A stretch of 64,000 bases of DNA from Paracoccus sp. C2R09 (GTDB taxonomy: Bacteria > Pseudomonadota > Alphaproteobacteria > Rhodobacterales > Rhodobacteraceae): assembly GCF_018860625.1 (NCBI RefSeq), contig NZ_JAHKQB010000019.1, positions 47,702-111,701 on the forward strand, given 5' to 3'. Numbering within the stretch: position 1 is the first letter of the stretch; each line of letters begins with the position of its first letter. Under the pieces are notes generated by a model, which was given only the letters and a program-made list of their open reading frames with translations, did not search any database and had not been told where the DNA came from. Shown here piece by piece: positions 54,846 to 64,000 of this stretch. The position numbers and the translations under genes were made by a program.

Positions 54846-56671
54846 TCCGCACCCCCCTGCGCCCCCTGGCCCGCATCCTTCGCGCCCGCGAACGCGGCGA
54901 GAATCCCGACGATATCGAGGCCGAGAATCGGCGCGTCCGCCACGAGCAGATCCAGGACAAGGCCCGCCGCCGGGCCGAGGGGCGGCTTCTGCTGCTGTCG
55001 GCCTGCTTCCTGATCGCCTATGGCACCGTGGCCACGCGCATGGGCACGCTGGCGCATAGCAGTCCCTCCGAACCGCGCGCGGCGGTGCTGTCGGCGCAGA
55101 TCATGTCGCAGCGCGCCGACATCACCGACCGGCGCGGGCGGGTGCTGGCGACGAACCTGCTGACGCATTCGATCTATGCCCATCCCCATCAGATGGTGGA
55201 CCCGATCGGTGCCGCGCGGGGGCTGGCGCGGATCTTCCCCGACCTGTCCGAGGAGCGGCTGATCCGCGATTTCACCGGCAGCCGCAAGTTCATGTGGATC
55301 AAGCGCAAGATCAGCCCCGAGCAGATGCAGGCGGTCCACGACATCGGCGAACCGGGCCTGCTGTTCGGCCCCCGAGAGATGCGCGTCTATCCCAATGGCG
55401 ACATCGCGGCGCATATCCTGGGCGGTTCCGGCTTCGGCAACGAAGGGGTGAACAGCGCCGAGGTGATCGGCATCGCGGGCGTGGAAAAGGCCTTCGACGC
55501 CTGGCTGCGCGATCCGGCAAATGACGGTGCGCCGCTGCAGCTGTCCATCGACCTGACCCTTCAGCAGGCGATGGAGGAAGTGCTGGCCTCGGGCATGGAC
55601 GTCATGAGCGCCAAGGGCGCGACGGGCATCCTGATGGAGATTTCCTCGGGCGAGGTGATGGCCATGGCCAGCCTGCCGGATTTCGATCCGAACGACCGTC
55701 CCCGCCCGCTGCTGACCGGTGAGCCCTCGGACAGCCCGCTGTTCAACCGGGCGGTGCAGGGCCAGTACGAACTGGGTTCGACCTTCAAGATTTTCCCGGT
55801 CGCGCAGGCGATCGACCTGGGGCTGATCAATCCCTCGACGCAGATCAACGCGCAGACGCCGATGCGGATCGGCAAGTTCCTCATCAACGATTTCCACGAT
55901 TACGGCCGCACGCTCAGCACGACCGACGTGATCGTGAAATCCTCGAACGTGGCGACGGTCCGGATCGCGCAGATGATCGGCGTGGATCGGCAGAAGGACT
56001 TTCTGCAGAAGCTGGGCCTGTTCGAGCCGACCCCGATCGAGATGGTCGAGGGTTCGACCGGTCAGCCGCTGGTCCCGTCGCGCTGGCCGGCCGTCACCTC
56101 GGCCACGGTCAGCTTCGGCCATGGCCTGGCGGCAAGCCCGCTGCACCTGGCCACCGCCTATGCGACGATCGGCAATGGCGGCAAGCGCGTCACGCCCACG
56201 CTGATCCATAACCGCGAACGCCCCGAGGGCGAACAGATCCTGTCGCCCCGTGCCGCCGCGATGGCCGTGGACATGCTGCGCCAGGTCGTCACCCGCGGCA
56301 CCGCCCGCAAGGCCGAGATCGAGGGCTACGAGGTCGCGGGCAAGACCGGCACCGCCGACAAGCCGCGGGCCTCGGGGGGGTATTACAAGAACAAGGTGAT
56401 CGCGACCTTCGCGTCGGTCTTCCCGGCCAGCGACCCGAAATACGTGCTGATCGTCGCGCTGGACGAACCCTCGATCGAGACCGCGGCGGGCGAGAGCCGG
56501 ACCGCCGGCTATACCGCCGTTCCGGTCGCCGCCGAGGTGCTGCGCCGGATCGGCCCGCTTCTGGGCCTGCACGGGGCGGGCGACGAAAACCTGCCGACGA
56601 TCACCGCGCGTGCCGAACCCCGTGTTGAACCCGGGGAAGACCCTGAGCTAAAGCTCGTCGCGAACCAATGA
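54842..56671 (+). CDS. ftsI: FtsI (PBP3), septal peptidoglycan transpeptidase
   Basis: 609 residues. Cytoplasmic N-terminus, transmembrane helix at about 50-66, PBP dimerisation domain starting R-A-D-I-T-D-R-R-G-R-V-L-A-T-N, and the transpeptidase with S313-T-F-K, S367-S-N and K501-T-G-T, all intact. Target of beta-lactams. ATG overlaps ftsL by four bases and murE begins in its stop codon. Confidence 0.97.
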   Translation: MIRTPLRPLARILRARERGENPDDIEAENRRVRHEQIQDKARRRAEGRLLLLSACFLIAYGTVATRMGTLAHSSPSEPRAAVLSAQIMSQRADITDRRGRVLATNLLTHSIYAHPHQMVDPIGAARGLARIFPDLSEERLIRDFTGSRKFMWIKRKISPEQMQAVHDIGEPGLLFGPREMRVYPNGDIAAHILGGSGFGNEGVNSAEVIGIAGVEKAFDAWLRDPANDGAPLQLSIDLTLQQAMEEVLASGMDVMSAKGATGILMEISSGEVMAMASLPDFDPNDRPRPLLTGEPSDSPLFNRAVQGQYELGSTFKIFPVAQAIDLGLINPSTQINAQTPMRIGKFLINDFHDYGRTLSTTDVIVKSSNVATVRIAQMIGVDRQKDFLQKLGLFEPTPIEMVEGSTGQPLVPSRWPAVTSATVSFGHGLAASPLHLATAYATIGNGGKRVTPTLIHNRERPEGEQILSPRAAAMAVDMLRQVVTRGTARKAEIEGYEVAGKTGTADKPRASGGYYKNKVIATFASVFPASDPKYVLIVALDEPSIETAAGESRTAGYTAVPVAAEVLRRIGPLLGLHGAGDENLPTITARAEPRVEPGEDPELKLVANQ

Positions 56672-58167
56672 CGGATGGGACCGTGGGCAAGGACAATGTG
56701 ACGCTGTCGCGGCTGGGGCTGCACGCACAGGGCGGGCGCGATCCGCTGATCTCGGGGCTGGCCATCGACAGCAGGGATGTCGAACAGGGCTTCCTGTTCG
56801 CGGCGCTGCCCGGATCGGCGGTGCATGGCGGGGAATTCATCACCTATGCGCTGCGCATGGGCGCCTATGCGGTGCTGACCGATCGCAAGGGCGCCGAGAT
56901 CGCGGCCGAGGAACTGCGCGACTGGGACGGTGCCCTGGTCATCGCCGAGGATCCCCGCGCCGCGCTGGCAGGTGCCGCAGCATTGTGGTTCGAAAAGCAG
57001 CCGCAGCATGTCGTGGCCGTCACCGGCACCTCGGGCAAGACCAGCGTCGCGACCTTCACCCGCCAGATCTGGCAGCATATCGGGCATGGCGCGATCAGCC
57101 TGGGCACGATGGGGGTCGAGGGCGATTTCCACGCGAAACTGGCGCATACCACGCCCGATCCGCTGACGCTGCACGCCGTTCTGGCCGATGCGACCCGCGC
57201 GGGCATCACCCATGCAGCGATGGAGGCCTCCAGCCACGGGCTGGATCAGCGCCGCCTGGACGGTGTGCGGGTCGAGGCCGGGGCCTTCACCAATCTCAGC
57301 CAGGACCACCTGGATTATCACGCCGATTTCGACGCCTATTTCGCGGCCAAGGCCCTGCTGTTCAATCACGTGCTGGAAGAGGGCGCGTCCGCGATCATCA
57401 ACACCGACAGCCAGCGCGGGCGGCAGATGGCCGATATCGCCACCGATCGCGGGCTGGCCGTCACCGATATCGGCACGCATGAGGGTGCGATGCTGCGCAT
57501 CCTGGGGCAGCGCTACGACGCGACGGGGCAGGATCTGCGCTTTTCCGTGATGGGCGTGACGCAGATGGTGCGGCTGCAGCTGATCGGCGGCTTCCAGGCC
57601 GAGAACGTGCTGGCGGCGGTGGGGCTGTGCGTCGCCGCGGGCGACCCGATGGACGAGGTGCTGGCCGCGCTGCCGCATCTGACCACGGTGCGCGGGCGCA
57701 TGCAGCTGGTCGCGCAGCGCGAAAACGGTGCGGCGGTCTTCGTCGATTACGCCCACAAGCCGGGCGCCGTCACGGCCGCGCTGAAATCGCTGCGCCCGCA
57801 TGTGATGGGCCGCATCGTCTGCGTCATCGGCGCGGGCGGGGATCGCGACAAGGGCAAGCGTCCGCTGATGGGGCAGGCCGCGCGCGAATTCGCGGATGTG
57901 GTCATCGTCACCGACGACAACCCCCGGACCGAGGATCCGGCCCTGATCCGTGCCGCCGTCATGGAAGGCGCGGGCCCCGAGGCGACCGAGGTGCCCGACC
58001 GCGCCGAGGCGATCCTGCGCGGCGTCGATGCGCTGCAGCCGGGCGATGCGCTGCTGATCTGCGGCAAGGGGCACGAGACCGGCCAGATCATCGGGCAGGA
58101 CGTCTATCCCTTCGACGACGCCGAACAGGCCTCGGTCGCGGTCGCCGCATTGGATGGCAAGATATGA
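56668..58167 (+). CDS. murE: MurE, UDP-MurNAc-tripeptide synthetase (meso-DAP adding)
   Basis: 499 residues. ATP loop G120-T-S-G-K124-T; L-A-I-D-S-R-D-V near the N-terminus; the acceptor-specificity motif D-D-N-P-R (residues 416-420) indicates meso-diaminopimelate and not lysine. Overlaps ftsI and murF by four bases each. Confidence 0.97.
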   Translation: MTDGTVGKDNVTLSRLGLHAQGGRDPLISGLAIDSRDVEQGFLFAALPGSAVHGGEFITYALRMGAYAVLTDRKGAEIAAEELRDWDGALVIAEDPRAALAGAAALWFEKQPQHVVAVTGTSGKTSVATFTRQIWQHIGHGAISLGTMGVEGDFHAKLAHTTPDPLTLHAVLADATRAGITHAAMEASSHGLDQRRLDGVRVEAGAFTNLSQDHLDYHADFDAYFAAKALLFNHVLEEGASAIINTDSQRGRQMADIATDRGLAVTDIGTHEGAMLRILGQRYDATGQDLRFSVMGVTQMVRLQLIGGFQAENVLAAVGLCVAAGDPMDEVLAALPHLTTVRGRMQLVAQRENGAAVFVDYAHKPGAVTAALKSLRPHVMGRIVCVIGAGGDRDKGKRPLMGQAAREFADVVIVTDDNPRTEDPALIRAAVMEGAGPEATEVPDRAEAILRGVDALQPGDALLICGKGHETGQIIGQDVYPFDDAEQASVAVAALDGKI

Positions 58168-59534
58168 GCCTTTGGACCGCAAGCGATGCCGCAGCCGCCA
58201 CCGGCGGTCGCGCCGTCGGCGACTGGACCGTGGACGGCGTGTCCATCGACACGCGTACGATCAGTCCGGGCGATTTGTTCGTGGCGCTGACCGCCGTCCG
58301 CGACGGGCATGAATTCGTGGCGATGGCCCTGTCCAGGGGCGCGGGGGCCGCATTGGTCAGCCGCATCCCCGAGGGTGTCCCCGAAGACGCACCGCTGCTG
58401 ATCGTCGACGACGTGCTGCAGGGCCTCGAGGCGCTTGGCCGTGCCGGGCGCGCGCGCATGGCGGGCAAGGTCGTCGCGATCACCGGTTCGGTCGGCAAGA
58501 CCTCGACCAAGGAAATGGCGCGCGACGCGCTGGCGGGGCAGGGCGTGATCCACGCGGCCGAGGCCAGCTACAACAACCATTGGGGCGTGCCGCTGACGCT
58601 GGCACGGATGCCCGCCGATACGGATTTCGCCATCATCGAGATCGGCATGAACCACCCGGGCGAGATCGCGCCGCTGGCGCGCATGGCCCGCCCGCATGTC
58701 GCCATGATCACCACCGTCGCCGCCGCCCATCTGGAGGCGTTCGGCGCGATCGAGGGCATCGCCCGCGAGAAGGGCGCCATCTTCGAGGGGCTGGAGCCGA
58801 TCGGCACCGCCATCATCCCCGAGGATCTGCCCGTCACCCAGATCCTGCGCGACTGCGCGGACGCGGCGGGGGCCATCGTGGTGGGCTTCGGGGAACAGGG
58901 CATGGCCCGCCCCATGCGCATCGAGGTGCAGGATGACGGGCTGTCCGTCCGCGCCCGCATCACCGGTGAGACACTGGATTTCACGCTTCGGACCACGGGC
59001 CGCCATTTCGCGATGAACGCGGTCGGCGTGCTGGCCGCGCTGTCGGCTGCGGGCGCGGACCCCAAGGCCGCAGCGGCCGCGATGTCGAACTGGCTGCCCC
59101 CCAAGGGGCGCGGCGCGGTCGAGACCCTGGGCGGCATCCGCCTGATCGACGATGCGTTCAACGCGAACCCGGCCTCGCTTGCGGCGGGGCTTGCGACGCT
59201 GGCGGGTCTGCAGGGCGGGCCGCGGGTGGCGATCCTGGGCGACATGCTGGAACTGGGCGACGACGAGATGCGCCTGCATCGCGACGTCGCCGCCGATCCG
59301 GCGATGGCCGCGATCGATCGCGTGCATTCCGCGGGCCCCCGCATGCGCCACCTGCACGAGGCGCTGCCGCAGGACAAGCGCGGCATCTGGGCCGAGGATG
59401 CGTCGGAACTGGCCCGCCGGGCCGGTGAACTGGTCGAGCCGGGCGACATCGTCCTCGTGAAGGGCTCCAAGTCCTCTCGCGTCTCGGCCGTGGTCGACGC
59501 GCTGCGCGCGCTGGCCGAAGAAGACAAAGGATAA
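58164..59534 (+). CDS. murF: MurF, UDP-MurNAc-pentapeptide synthetase
   Basis: 456 residues adding D-Ala-D-Ala to UDP-MurNAc-tripeptide. The ATP loop [11 protein letters not shown] lies near residue 108; [13 protein letters not shown] and D-D-A-F-N-A-N-P follow as expected. ATG lies inside the murE stop overlap. Four bases separate it from mraY. Confidence 0.97.
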   Translation: MSLWTASDAAAATGGRAVGDWTVDGVSIDTRTISPGDLFVALTAVRDGHEFVAMALSRGAGAALVSRIPEGVPEDAPLLIVDDVLQGLEALGRAGRARMAGKVVAITGSVGKTSTKEMARDALAGQGVIHAAEASYNNHWGVPLTLARMPADTDFAIIEIGMNHPGEIAPLARMARPHVAMITTVAAAHLEAFGAIEGIAREKGAIFEGLEPIGTAIIPEDLPVTQILRDCADAAGAIVVGFGEQGMARPMRIEVQDDGLSVRARITGETLDFTLRTTGRHFAMNAVGVLAALSAAGADPKAAAAAMSNWLPPKGRGAVETLGGIRLIDDAFNANPASLAAGLATLAGLQGGPRVAILGDMLELGDDEMRLHRDVAADPAMAAIDRVHSAGPRMRHLHEALPQDKRGIWAEDASELARRAGELVEPGDIVLVKGSKSSRVSAVVDALRALAEEDKG

Positions 59535-59538
59535 CGCC

Positions 59539-60621
59539 ATGCTCTATTGGCTCAGCCACCTGTCCGAGGGCGGGGATTTCTTCAACCTCTTTCGGTACAT
59601 CACCTTCAGGGCGGGGGCGTCCTTCTTCACGGCACTGTTCTTCGGCTTCATCTTCGGGCGTCCGCTGATCGAATATCTGCGCCGCGTCCAGAAGAAGGGC
59701 CAGCCCATCCGCGACGACGGTCCCGAGACGCATCTGGCAAAGGCGGGAACGCCCACGATGGGCGGGCTGCTGATCCTGTCGGCGCTGTTCTTCTCGACCC
59801 TGCTCTGGGCGCGGCTGGACAACGGATATGTCTGGATCGTGCTTCTGGTGACGGCCGGCTTCTCGGCCATCGGGTTCGCGGACGATTACGCCAAGGTCTC
59901 CAAGCAGAACACCAAGGGCGTCAGTTCGCGCAAGCGGATGGCCCTGGGGCTGGGGATCGCGTTCCTGGCCTCGGTCGCGGCGATGCTGCTGCACCCGGCC
60001 GAGCTGTCGGGCCAACTGGCGCTGCCGATCTTCAAGGACACGCTGGTCAACCTGAGCATCTTTTTCGTGCCCTTCGCGATGGTCGTGATCGTGGGCGCGG
60101 CCAATGCGGTCAACCTGACCGACGGTCTGGACGGGCTGGCGATCATGCCGGTGATGATCGCGGCAGGCACCCTGGGCGTGATCGCCTATACCGTCGGGCG
60201 CGTCGATTTCACCGATTACCTGGGCGTCCACCATGTCCCCGGCACGGGCGAGATCCTGATCTTCGTCGCCGCCCTGATCGGCGGGGGCCTGGGCTTCCTG
60301 TGGTACAACGCGCCCCCGGCCGCGGTCTTCATGGGCGATACCGGATCGCTGGCCCTGGGCGGCGCATTGGGCGCGATCGCGGTGGTGACCAAGCACGAGA
60401 TCGTCCTGGCCATCGTCGGCGGTCTTTTCGTGGTCGAGGCGCTGAGCGTCATCATCCAGGTCCTGTATTTCAAGCGCACCGGCAAGCGGGTCTTCCTGAT
60501 GGCGCCGATCCACCACCACTTCGAGAAGAAGGGATGGGGCGAGGCGCAGATCGTGATCCGCTTCTGGATCATCGCGCTGATCCTTGCACTGATCGGGCTT
60601 GCGACGCTGAAGCTGCGTTGA
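59539..60621 (+). CDS. mraY: MraY, phospho-MurNAc-pentapeptide translocase
   Basis: Integral membrane enzyme forming lipid I from UDP-MurNAc-pentapeptide and undecaprenyl phosphate. 360 residues, ten helices. Active-site motifs [17 protein letters not shown] and [11 protein letters not shown] are exact, as is K-x-G-T-P-T-M-G-G near the N-terminus. Confidence 0.98.
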   Translation: MLYWLSHLSEGGDFFNLFRYITFRAGASFFTALFFGFIFGRPLIEYLRRVQKKGQPIRDDGPETHLAKAGTPTMGGLLILSALFFSTLLWARLDNGYVWIVLLVTAGFSAIGFADDYAKVSKQNTKGVSSRKRMALGLGIAFLASVAAMLLHPAELSGQLALPIFKDTLVNLSIFFVPFAMVVIVGAANAVNLTDGLDGLAIMPVMIAAGTLGVIAYTVGRVDFTDYLGVHHVPGTGEILIFVAALIGGGLGFLWYNAPPAAVFMGDTGSLALGGALGAIAVVTKHEIVLAIVGGLFVVEALSVIIQVLYFKRTGKRVFLMAPIHHHFEKKGWGEAQIVIRFWIIALILALIGLATLKLR

Positions 60622-60652
60622 CGCGCCGGATCACCGACATATCTATCATCCA

Positions 60653-60673
60653 CCGGGGGCATCGCGCCCCCGG
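60653..60673 (+). repeat. Perfect 8-bp hairpin between mraY and murD
   Basis: CCGGGGGC (60653-60660) and GCCCCCGG (60666-60673) with a 5-base loop, then CTTGTGTTT. Placed in the only sizeable gap (73 bases) inside the mur genes, it may be a weak terminator or an RNA-stability element. Confidence 0.7.
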
Positions 60674-60694
60674 CTTGTGTTTCAGGAGGCCATG

Positions 60695-62107
60695 ATGATC
60701 CCGGTTCAGGACGTCGACGATCAGACTATCGCGGTTCTCGGCCTTGGCCGTTCGGGGCGCGCGACCGCGGCGGCACTGGCGGCAGGGGGCGCCCGCGTCA
60801 TCGCATGGGATGACGGGCAGGACACCCGCGAGGCCGCCGAGGCCGAGGGGCTGGAGCTGGTCGATCTGACCCGCGATGCGGCCTGGACGGGGGTTTCCGC
60901 GCTGATCGTCAGCCCGGGTATCCCGCATCTGTTCCCCAGGCCGCACCCCATCATCGCCAAGGCCTATGAGCTGGGTGTTCCGGTGGACAACGATATCGGG
61001 CTGTTCTTTCGCAGCTATGCCACGCGCGACTGGGATGCCTTCGACCGCCCGCCGCGGGTGATCGCGGTCACGGGTTCGAACGGCAAGTCCACGACCACGG
61101 CGCTGATCCATCACATCCTGCGCGAGAACGGCCGCCCCACCCAGATGGGCGGCAATATCGGCACGGGCGTGCTGTCGCTGGAACCCGCCACCGACCGAGA
61201 GGTGGTGGTGCTGGAGCTGTCATCCTATCAGACCGATCTGGCACGGGCACTGACGCCCGACGTGGCGGTCTTCACAAACCTGTCGCCCGATCACCTGGAT
61301 CGCCATGGCGGGCCCGGCGGCTATTTCGCGGCCAAGCGTCGCCTGTTCGCAGAAGGCGGGCCGGACCGGGCCATCATCGGCGTGGACGAGGTCGAGGGGC
61401 GATACCTTGCCAACCAGCTGACCGTCGCGCCCTCGGACGACCGGGTGATCCGCGTGTCGGCGGGGCAGAAGCTGGACGGGGCGTCCTGGTCGGTCTTTGC
61501 GCGCAAGGGGTTCCTGTCGGAATACCGCAAGGGGCGGCAGGTCGCATCGATCGATCTGCGCGGCGTGACGGGGCTGCCCGGGTCGCACAATCACCAGAAT
61601 GCCTGCGCGGCCTATGCCGCCTGTCGCGCCGTGGGGATCGCGCCGCGCGATGTCGAAGCGGCATTCCACAGTTTCGCGGGCCTTCCGCATCGCAGCCAGA
61701 CCGTGGCCGAGATCGGCGGCGTTCGGTACGTGAACGATTCGAAGGCCACGAATATCGATGCCGCCGCCAAGGCGCTTCAGGCCTTTGACCGGATCCGCTG
61801 GATCGCGGGCGGCCTGGGCAAGGATGGCGGCATCGCGGCGCTTGCGCCCTTCATGGGGCAGGTCAGCAAGGCCTATCTGTTCGGGCATTCCGCGCGCGAC
61901 TTCGCGCTGGAGGTCGGGCAGACCCCGCATGAGGTCGTCGATACGCTGGATCAGGCGCTGGCCCATGCCACGTCCGAGGCCCAGCCCGGAGAAACCGTGC
62001 TGCTGGCCCCTGCCGCCGCCAGCTTTGATCAGTATCCGAATTTCGAGAAGCGGGGCGAGCATTTCGTCCGGCTGGTCGAGGAGCTTGCAGCGAAGGCCGC
62101 CGAGTGA
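60695..62107 (+). CDS. murD: MurD, UDP-MurNAc-L-Ala:D-Glu ligase
   Basis: 470 residues. V-L-G-L-G-R-S-G start, ATP loop [10 protein letters not shown] near residue 127, Q-M-G-G-N-I-G-T-G and [10 protein letters not shown], and N-D-S-K-A-T-N in the C-domain are all expected. ATG 60695 has AGGAGG at five bases; ATG 60692 and GTG 60677 are less well placed. Last dcw gene seen in the window on this strand; ftsW/murG do not follow directly, a break in the usual order. Confidence 0.97.
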   Translation: MIPVQDVDDQTIAVLGLGRSGRATAAALAAGGARVIAWDDGQDTREAAEAEGLELVDLTRDAAWTGVSALIVSPGIPHLFPRPHPIIAKAYELGVPVDNDIGLFFRSYATRDWDAFDRPPRVIAVTGSNGKSTTTALIHHILRENGRPTQMGGNIGTGVLSLEPATDREVVVLELSSYQTDLARALTPDVAVFTNLSPDHLDRHGGPGGYFAAKRRLFAEGGPDRAIIGVDEVEGRYLANQLTVAPSDDRVIRVSAGQKLDGASWSVFARKGFLSEYRKGRQVASIDLRGVTGLPGSHNHQNACAAYAACRAVGIAPRDVEAAFHSFAGLPHRSQTVAEIGGVRYVNDSKATNIDAAAKALQAFDRIRWIAGGLGKDGGIAALAPFMGQVSKAYLFGHSARDFALEVGQTPHEVVDTLDQALAHATSEAQPGETVLLAPAAASFDQYPNFEKRGEHFVRLVEELAAKAAE

Positions 62108-62165
62108 GCCATTGATCCCCCTGCCGTTCTGCGGAAACCTGCAGGCGACAGGGCAGGGGGACAAG

Positions 62166-62588
62166 ATGACAATGGCAATGGATGCGGAAGCGCTGAACAG
62201 GTTTCTGCAAAGCGACTTTCCGCAGGTGGCGGGCAGTTTCCGCGTGGACGATGCGAGCCATGACCGCCTGACCGCGCGGCTGGTCGTGGGGCGCGACCAT
62301 CTGCGCCCGGGCGGGACGGTCAGCGGCCCGTCGATGTTCGCGCTGGCCGATCTTGCGGTCTATTGCATGGTGCTGGCCCGGATCGGGCCGGTCGCATTGG
62401 CGGTCACCACGAATGCCTCGATCGACTTCATGCGCAAACCGGCCGCGGGGCGGGACCTGGTCGCGGAATGCCGGCTGCTGAAGCTGGGGCGCGTTCTGGC
62501 CGTCGCGGATGTGCTGATGCATTCCGACGGGCAGGAGGGGGCCGTCGCCAGATGCTCGATGACCTACTCGATACCGCCTGCGACCTAG
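62166..62588 (+). CDS. PaaI-type hotdog thioesterase
   Basis: 140 residues with the hotdog-fold PaaI layout: R-P-G-G-T-V-S-G-P-S-M-F-A-L-A-D-L-A (central helix, normally with H-G-G...D) and a final V-A-D-V-L-M-H-S strand. Acts presumably on acyl-CoA. GGGGG precedes the ATG; two other in-frame ATGs close by are possible. It splits murD from the ribosomal genes; 58 bases from murD. Confidence 0.8.
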   Translation: MTMAMDAEALNRFLQSDFPQVAGSFRVDDASHDRLTARLVVGRDHLRPGGTVSGPSMFALADLAVYCMVLARIGPVALAVTTNASIDFMRKPAAGRDLVAECRLLKLGRVLAVADVLMHSDGQEGAVARCSMTYSIPPAT

Positions 62589-62672
62589 CGATTCCGGGGG
62601 CTTATTTCGAGGTATATGGATACCTATATTGCAAAGCATTGTTATTGCTTTAGAAATAAGAGCGCATGCGTC

Positions 62673-62700
62673 TTGACCGAAGGGCGGCAATCTTGGATAA
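62673..62700 (+). promoter_or_regulatory. Candidate rplM-rpsI promoter
   Basis: TTGACC (62673-62678), 16 bases, GGATAA (62695-62700), 41 bases ahead of rplM. The 80 bases before it are strikingly AT-rich for this genome. Confidence 0.45.
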
Positions 62701-62741
62701 GCCGCCATCTCGAATTCAAAACGACCCTGAAGGGACGAAAG

Positions 62742-63206
62742 ATGAAAACCTATACCGCGAAACCGGCGGAGATCGAGAAGAAGTGGATCCTGATCGACGC
62801 CGAGGGCGTCGTTCTGGGCCGCCTCGCAACGATCGTCGCCAACCGCCTGCGCGGCAAGCACAAGCCGAGCTTCACGCCGCACATGGACATGGGCGACAAC
62901 GTCATCATCATCAACGCCGACAAGGTGCAGATGACCGGTGCGAAGCGCGATGACAAGAAATACTACTGGCACACCGGCCACCCGGGCGGGATCAAGCACC
63001 GCACCGCGCGCCAGATCCTCGAAGGCGCACATCCCGAGCGCGTCGTGATCAAGGCCGTCGAGCGCATGATCAGCCGCAACAAGCTGGGCAAGCAGCAGAT
63101 GACCAACCTGCGCGTCTATGCAGGTGCCGAGCATCCGCACGAAGCACAGCAGCCCGAAGTTCTGGACGTCAAGGTCCTGAACAAGAAAAACACCCGGAGC
63201 GCGTGA
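62742..63206 (+). CDS. rplM: Ribosomal protein L13
   Basis: 154 residues starting [18 protein letters not shown] and H-P-G-G-I-K, plus [12 protein letters not shown], are signature regions. AAGGGA precedes the ATG. An upstream frame extension reads through the promoter and is not real. rpsI begins two bases after. Confidence 0.97.
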   Translation: MKTYTAKPAEIEKKWILIDAEGVVLGRLATIVANRLRGKHKPSFTPHMDMGDNVIIINADKVQMTGAKRDDKKYYWHTGHPGGIKHRTARQILEGAHPERVVIKAVERMISRNKLGKQQMTNLRVYAGAEHPHEAQQPEVLDVKVLNKKNTRSA

Positions 63207-63208
63207 TC

Positions 63209-63700
63209 ATGGCCGAAGACATCAAAACCCTGGACGATCTCAAGTCGGTCGTGACGGGCACTCCGGCTGCCGAAGCCGAGACCCAGATCAACCGCGAGCC
63301 GCAGCGCGATGCGCAGGGCCGTTCCTATGCCACCGGCAAGCGCAAGGACGCCGTCGCACGCGTCTGGGTCAAGCCGGGTTCGGGCAATGTCGTGGTCAAC
63401 GGCAAGCCGATCAACGAGTACTTCGCTCGTCCGGTTCTGCAGATGATCCTGAAGCAGCCCTTCGACGTCGCCGGCGTTGCCGGTCAGTACGACGTCTTCG
63501 CCACCGTCAAGGGTGGCGGTCTGTCGGGCCAGGCAGGCGCCGTGAAGCACGGCATCAGCCAGGCACTGCAGCTGCACGAACCGAGCCTGCGCGCCGCGCT
63601 GAAGGCCGCCGGCTTCCTGACCCGCGACAGCCGCGTCGTCGAGCGTAAGAAGTACGGCCGCGCGAAAGCACGCCGCAGCTTCCAGTTCTCGAAGCGCTGA
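63209..63700 (+). CDS. rpsI: Ribosomal protein S9
   Basis: 163 residues with an acidic N-terminal extension of about 35 residues, usual in alphaproteobacteria. [14 protein letters not shown] and the C-terminal [17 protein letters not shown] (which reaches the P-site tRNA) are exact. Start ATG 63209 has GGAG upstream; a GTG two codons earlier is possible. Confidence 0.97.
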   Translation: MAEDIKTLDDLKSVVTGTPAAEAETQINREPQRDAQGRSYATGKRKDAVARVWVKPGSGNVVVNGKPINEYFARPVLQMILKQPFDVAGVAGQYDVFATVKGGGLSGQAGAVKHGISQALQLHEPSLRAALKAAGFLTRDSRVVERKKYGRAKARRSFQFSKR

Positions 63701-63723
63701 TCCGCTTCTACGGACGATCAGGG

Positions 63724-63760
63724 GAAAGGGCGCAGCTTCGGCTGCGCCCTTTCTTCGTTT
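63724..63760 (+). terminator. Strong intrinsic terminator after rpsI
   Basis: Perfect 13-bp stem GAAAGGGCGCAGC (63724-63736) with GCTGCGCCCTTTC (63741-63753), UUCG tetraloop, then TTCGTTTT. Confidence 0.95.
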
Positions 63761-64000
63761 TGGCACTGCCTGGCCGTGCGGCAGGGCGGTCCGGGGCTGC
63801 CGGTCGGCTGTGCAGAATCGGAATCACCGGCGCGATTCCGGACGATTCCGTCACCGGAATGTCGTCAGCGCATGCAATCATGGTTCTAGACAGCTTGGGT
63901 GAACGATTTCCGCGTCCGAAATGCGCTGGTTTGAATCGTTCAGGATCAGGGGCTTGGAAGGTTTTTGAACCTCGGCCTCGTTTTTCCTCTTGCGGGTTTT
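63761..64000. other. Intergenic end of the window, with interleaved GATTCCG inverted repeats
   Basis: No gene seen. CGGAATC (63819-63825) is an exact inverted copy of GATTCCG at 63834-63840 and again at 63844-63850, and CCGGAAT recurs at 63854-63860. The right part is T-rich and may hold a promoter for a gene outside the window. Confidence 0.4.

Noticed and set aside
62589..62672. An iron-response (Irr/Fur-like) box in the AT-rich stretch before rplM.
   Set aside because: Only a half-match to any such palindrome; AT-rich upstream DNA of a ribosomal promoter is enough to explain it.
62616..62741. N-terminal extension of L13 by 42 codons.
   Set aside because: Reads through the AT-rich promoter; L13 families start at the M-K-T-Y position, which has its own Shine-Dalgarno.

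Overview
The window is a dense, high-GC alphaproteobacterial chromosome segment, most likely from Paracoccus or a close relative in the Rhodobacteraceae. The evidence is the ctaC-ctaB-ctaG-ctaE oxidase cluster, whose subunit II closely resembles Paracoccus CtaC as I remember it; crotonyl-CoA carboxylase/reductase next to a MeaA-type mutase (ethylmalonyl-CoA pathway); MipZ; a pdhB gene with its own lipoyl domain; and a DUF1127 gene followed by CCUCCUCCC-loop small RNAs, as in Rhodobacter. No insertion sequence, prophage, tRNA, rRNA or CRISPR was seen; this is core chromosome.

Layout: 1-9.4 kb holds the Tol-Pal envelope system (end of ybgC, tolQRAB, pal, cpoB), then tilS and ftsH. 9.7-13.4 kb has an OhrR-type regulator, a chorismate mutase, folD, an unrecognised conserved gene, and a 3-oxoacid CoA-transferase pair. 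13.5-18.9 kb (minus strand) has topA, dprA and tldD. 19-23.3 kb is the cytochrome aa3 oxidase cluster with assembly factors and SURF1. 23.3-28 kb runs thrC, an M16 peptidase, a GNAT acetyltransferase and a GlcD-type FAD oxidase. 28-32 kb has apt, a flavin reductase-like gene, a GNAT gene, an EcsC gene and a RecD-like helicase. 32-35.6 kb has the divergent ccr and meaA genes. 35.7-41.6 kb has an acyltransferase facing a minus-strand operon ffh-GNAT-chorismate mutase-rpsP-rimM-trmD-rplS-rpmE that starts at a near-consensus promoter. 41.7-44.8 kb has azoR/LysR, mipZ and a DJ-1/PfpI gene. 44.8-49 kb is pdhABC plus an FtsB/DivIC-like gene. 49-51 kb has rlmJ, a DUF2945 gene and the small-RNA array. 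51.3-62.1 kb is mrp followed by the dcw cluster (mraZ, rsmH, ftsL, ftsI, murE, murF, mraY, murD). 62.2-63.7 kb has a thioesterase, rplM and rpsI.

The most striking element is at 50200-50729: twelve tandem hairpins on the minus strand, each with CCTCCTCCC in its loop, directly downstream of a DUF1127 gene. This matches the CcsR ('cuckoo') sRNA locus of Rhodobacter. Here the array falls into three four-hairpin blocks, two of them near-identical, which suggests expansion by tandem duplication. A second sRNA candidate, the 5' leader of mraZ (UpsM-type), ends in an intrinsic terminator just before the dcw cluster, and the likely promoter is covered by three 10-nt-spaced MraZ-type boxes. Two separate RNA control points, one anti-Shine-Dalgarno and one leader attenuation, therefore flank mrp within 3 kb.

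All calls rest on reading the sequence and recalling protein families. Promoters and RNA ends are unproven. Start codons were chosen from Shine-Dalgarno spacing, overlap with the upstream gene and family length.
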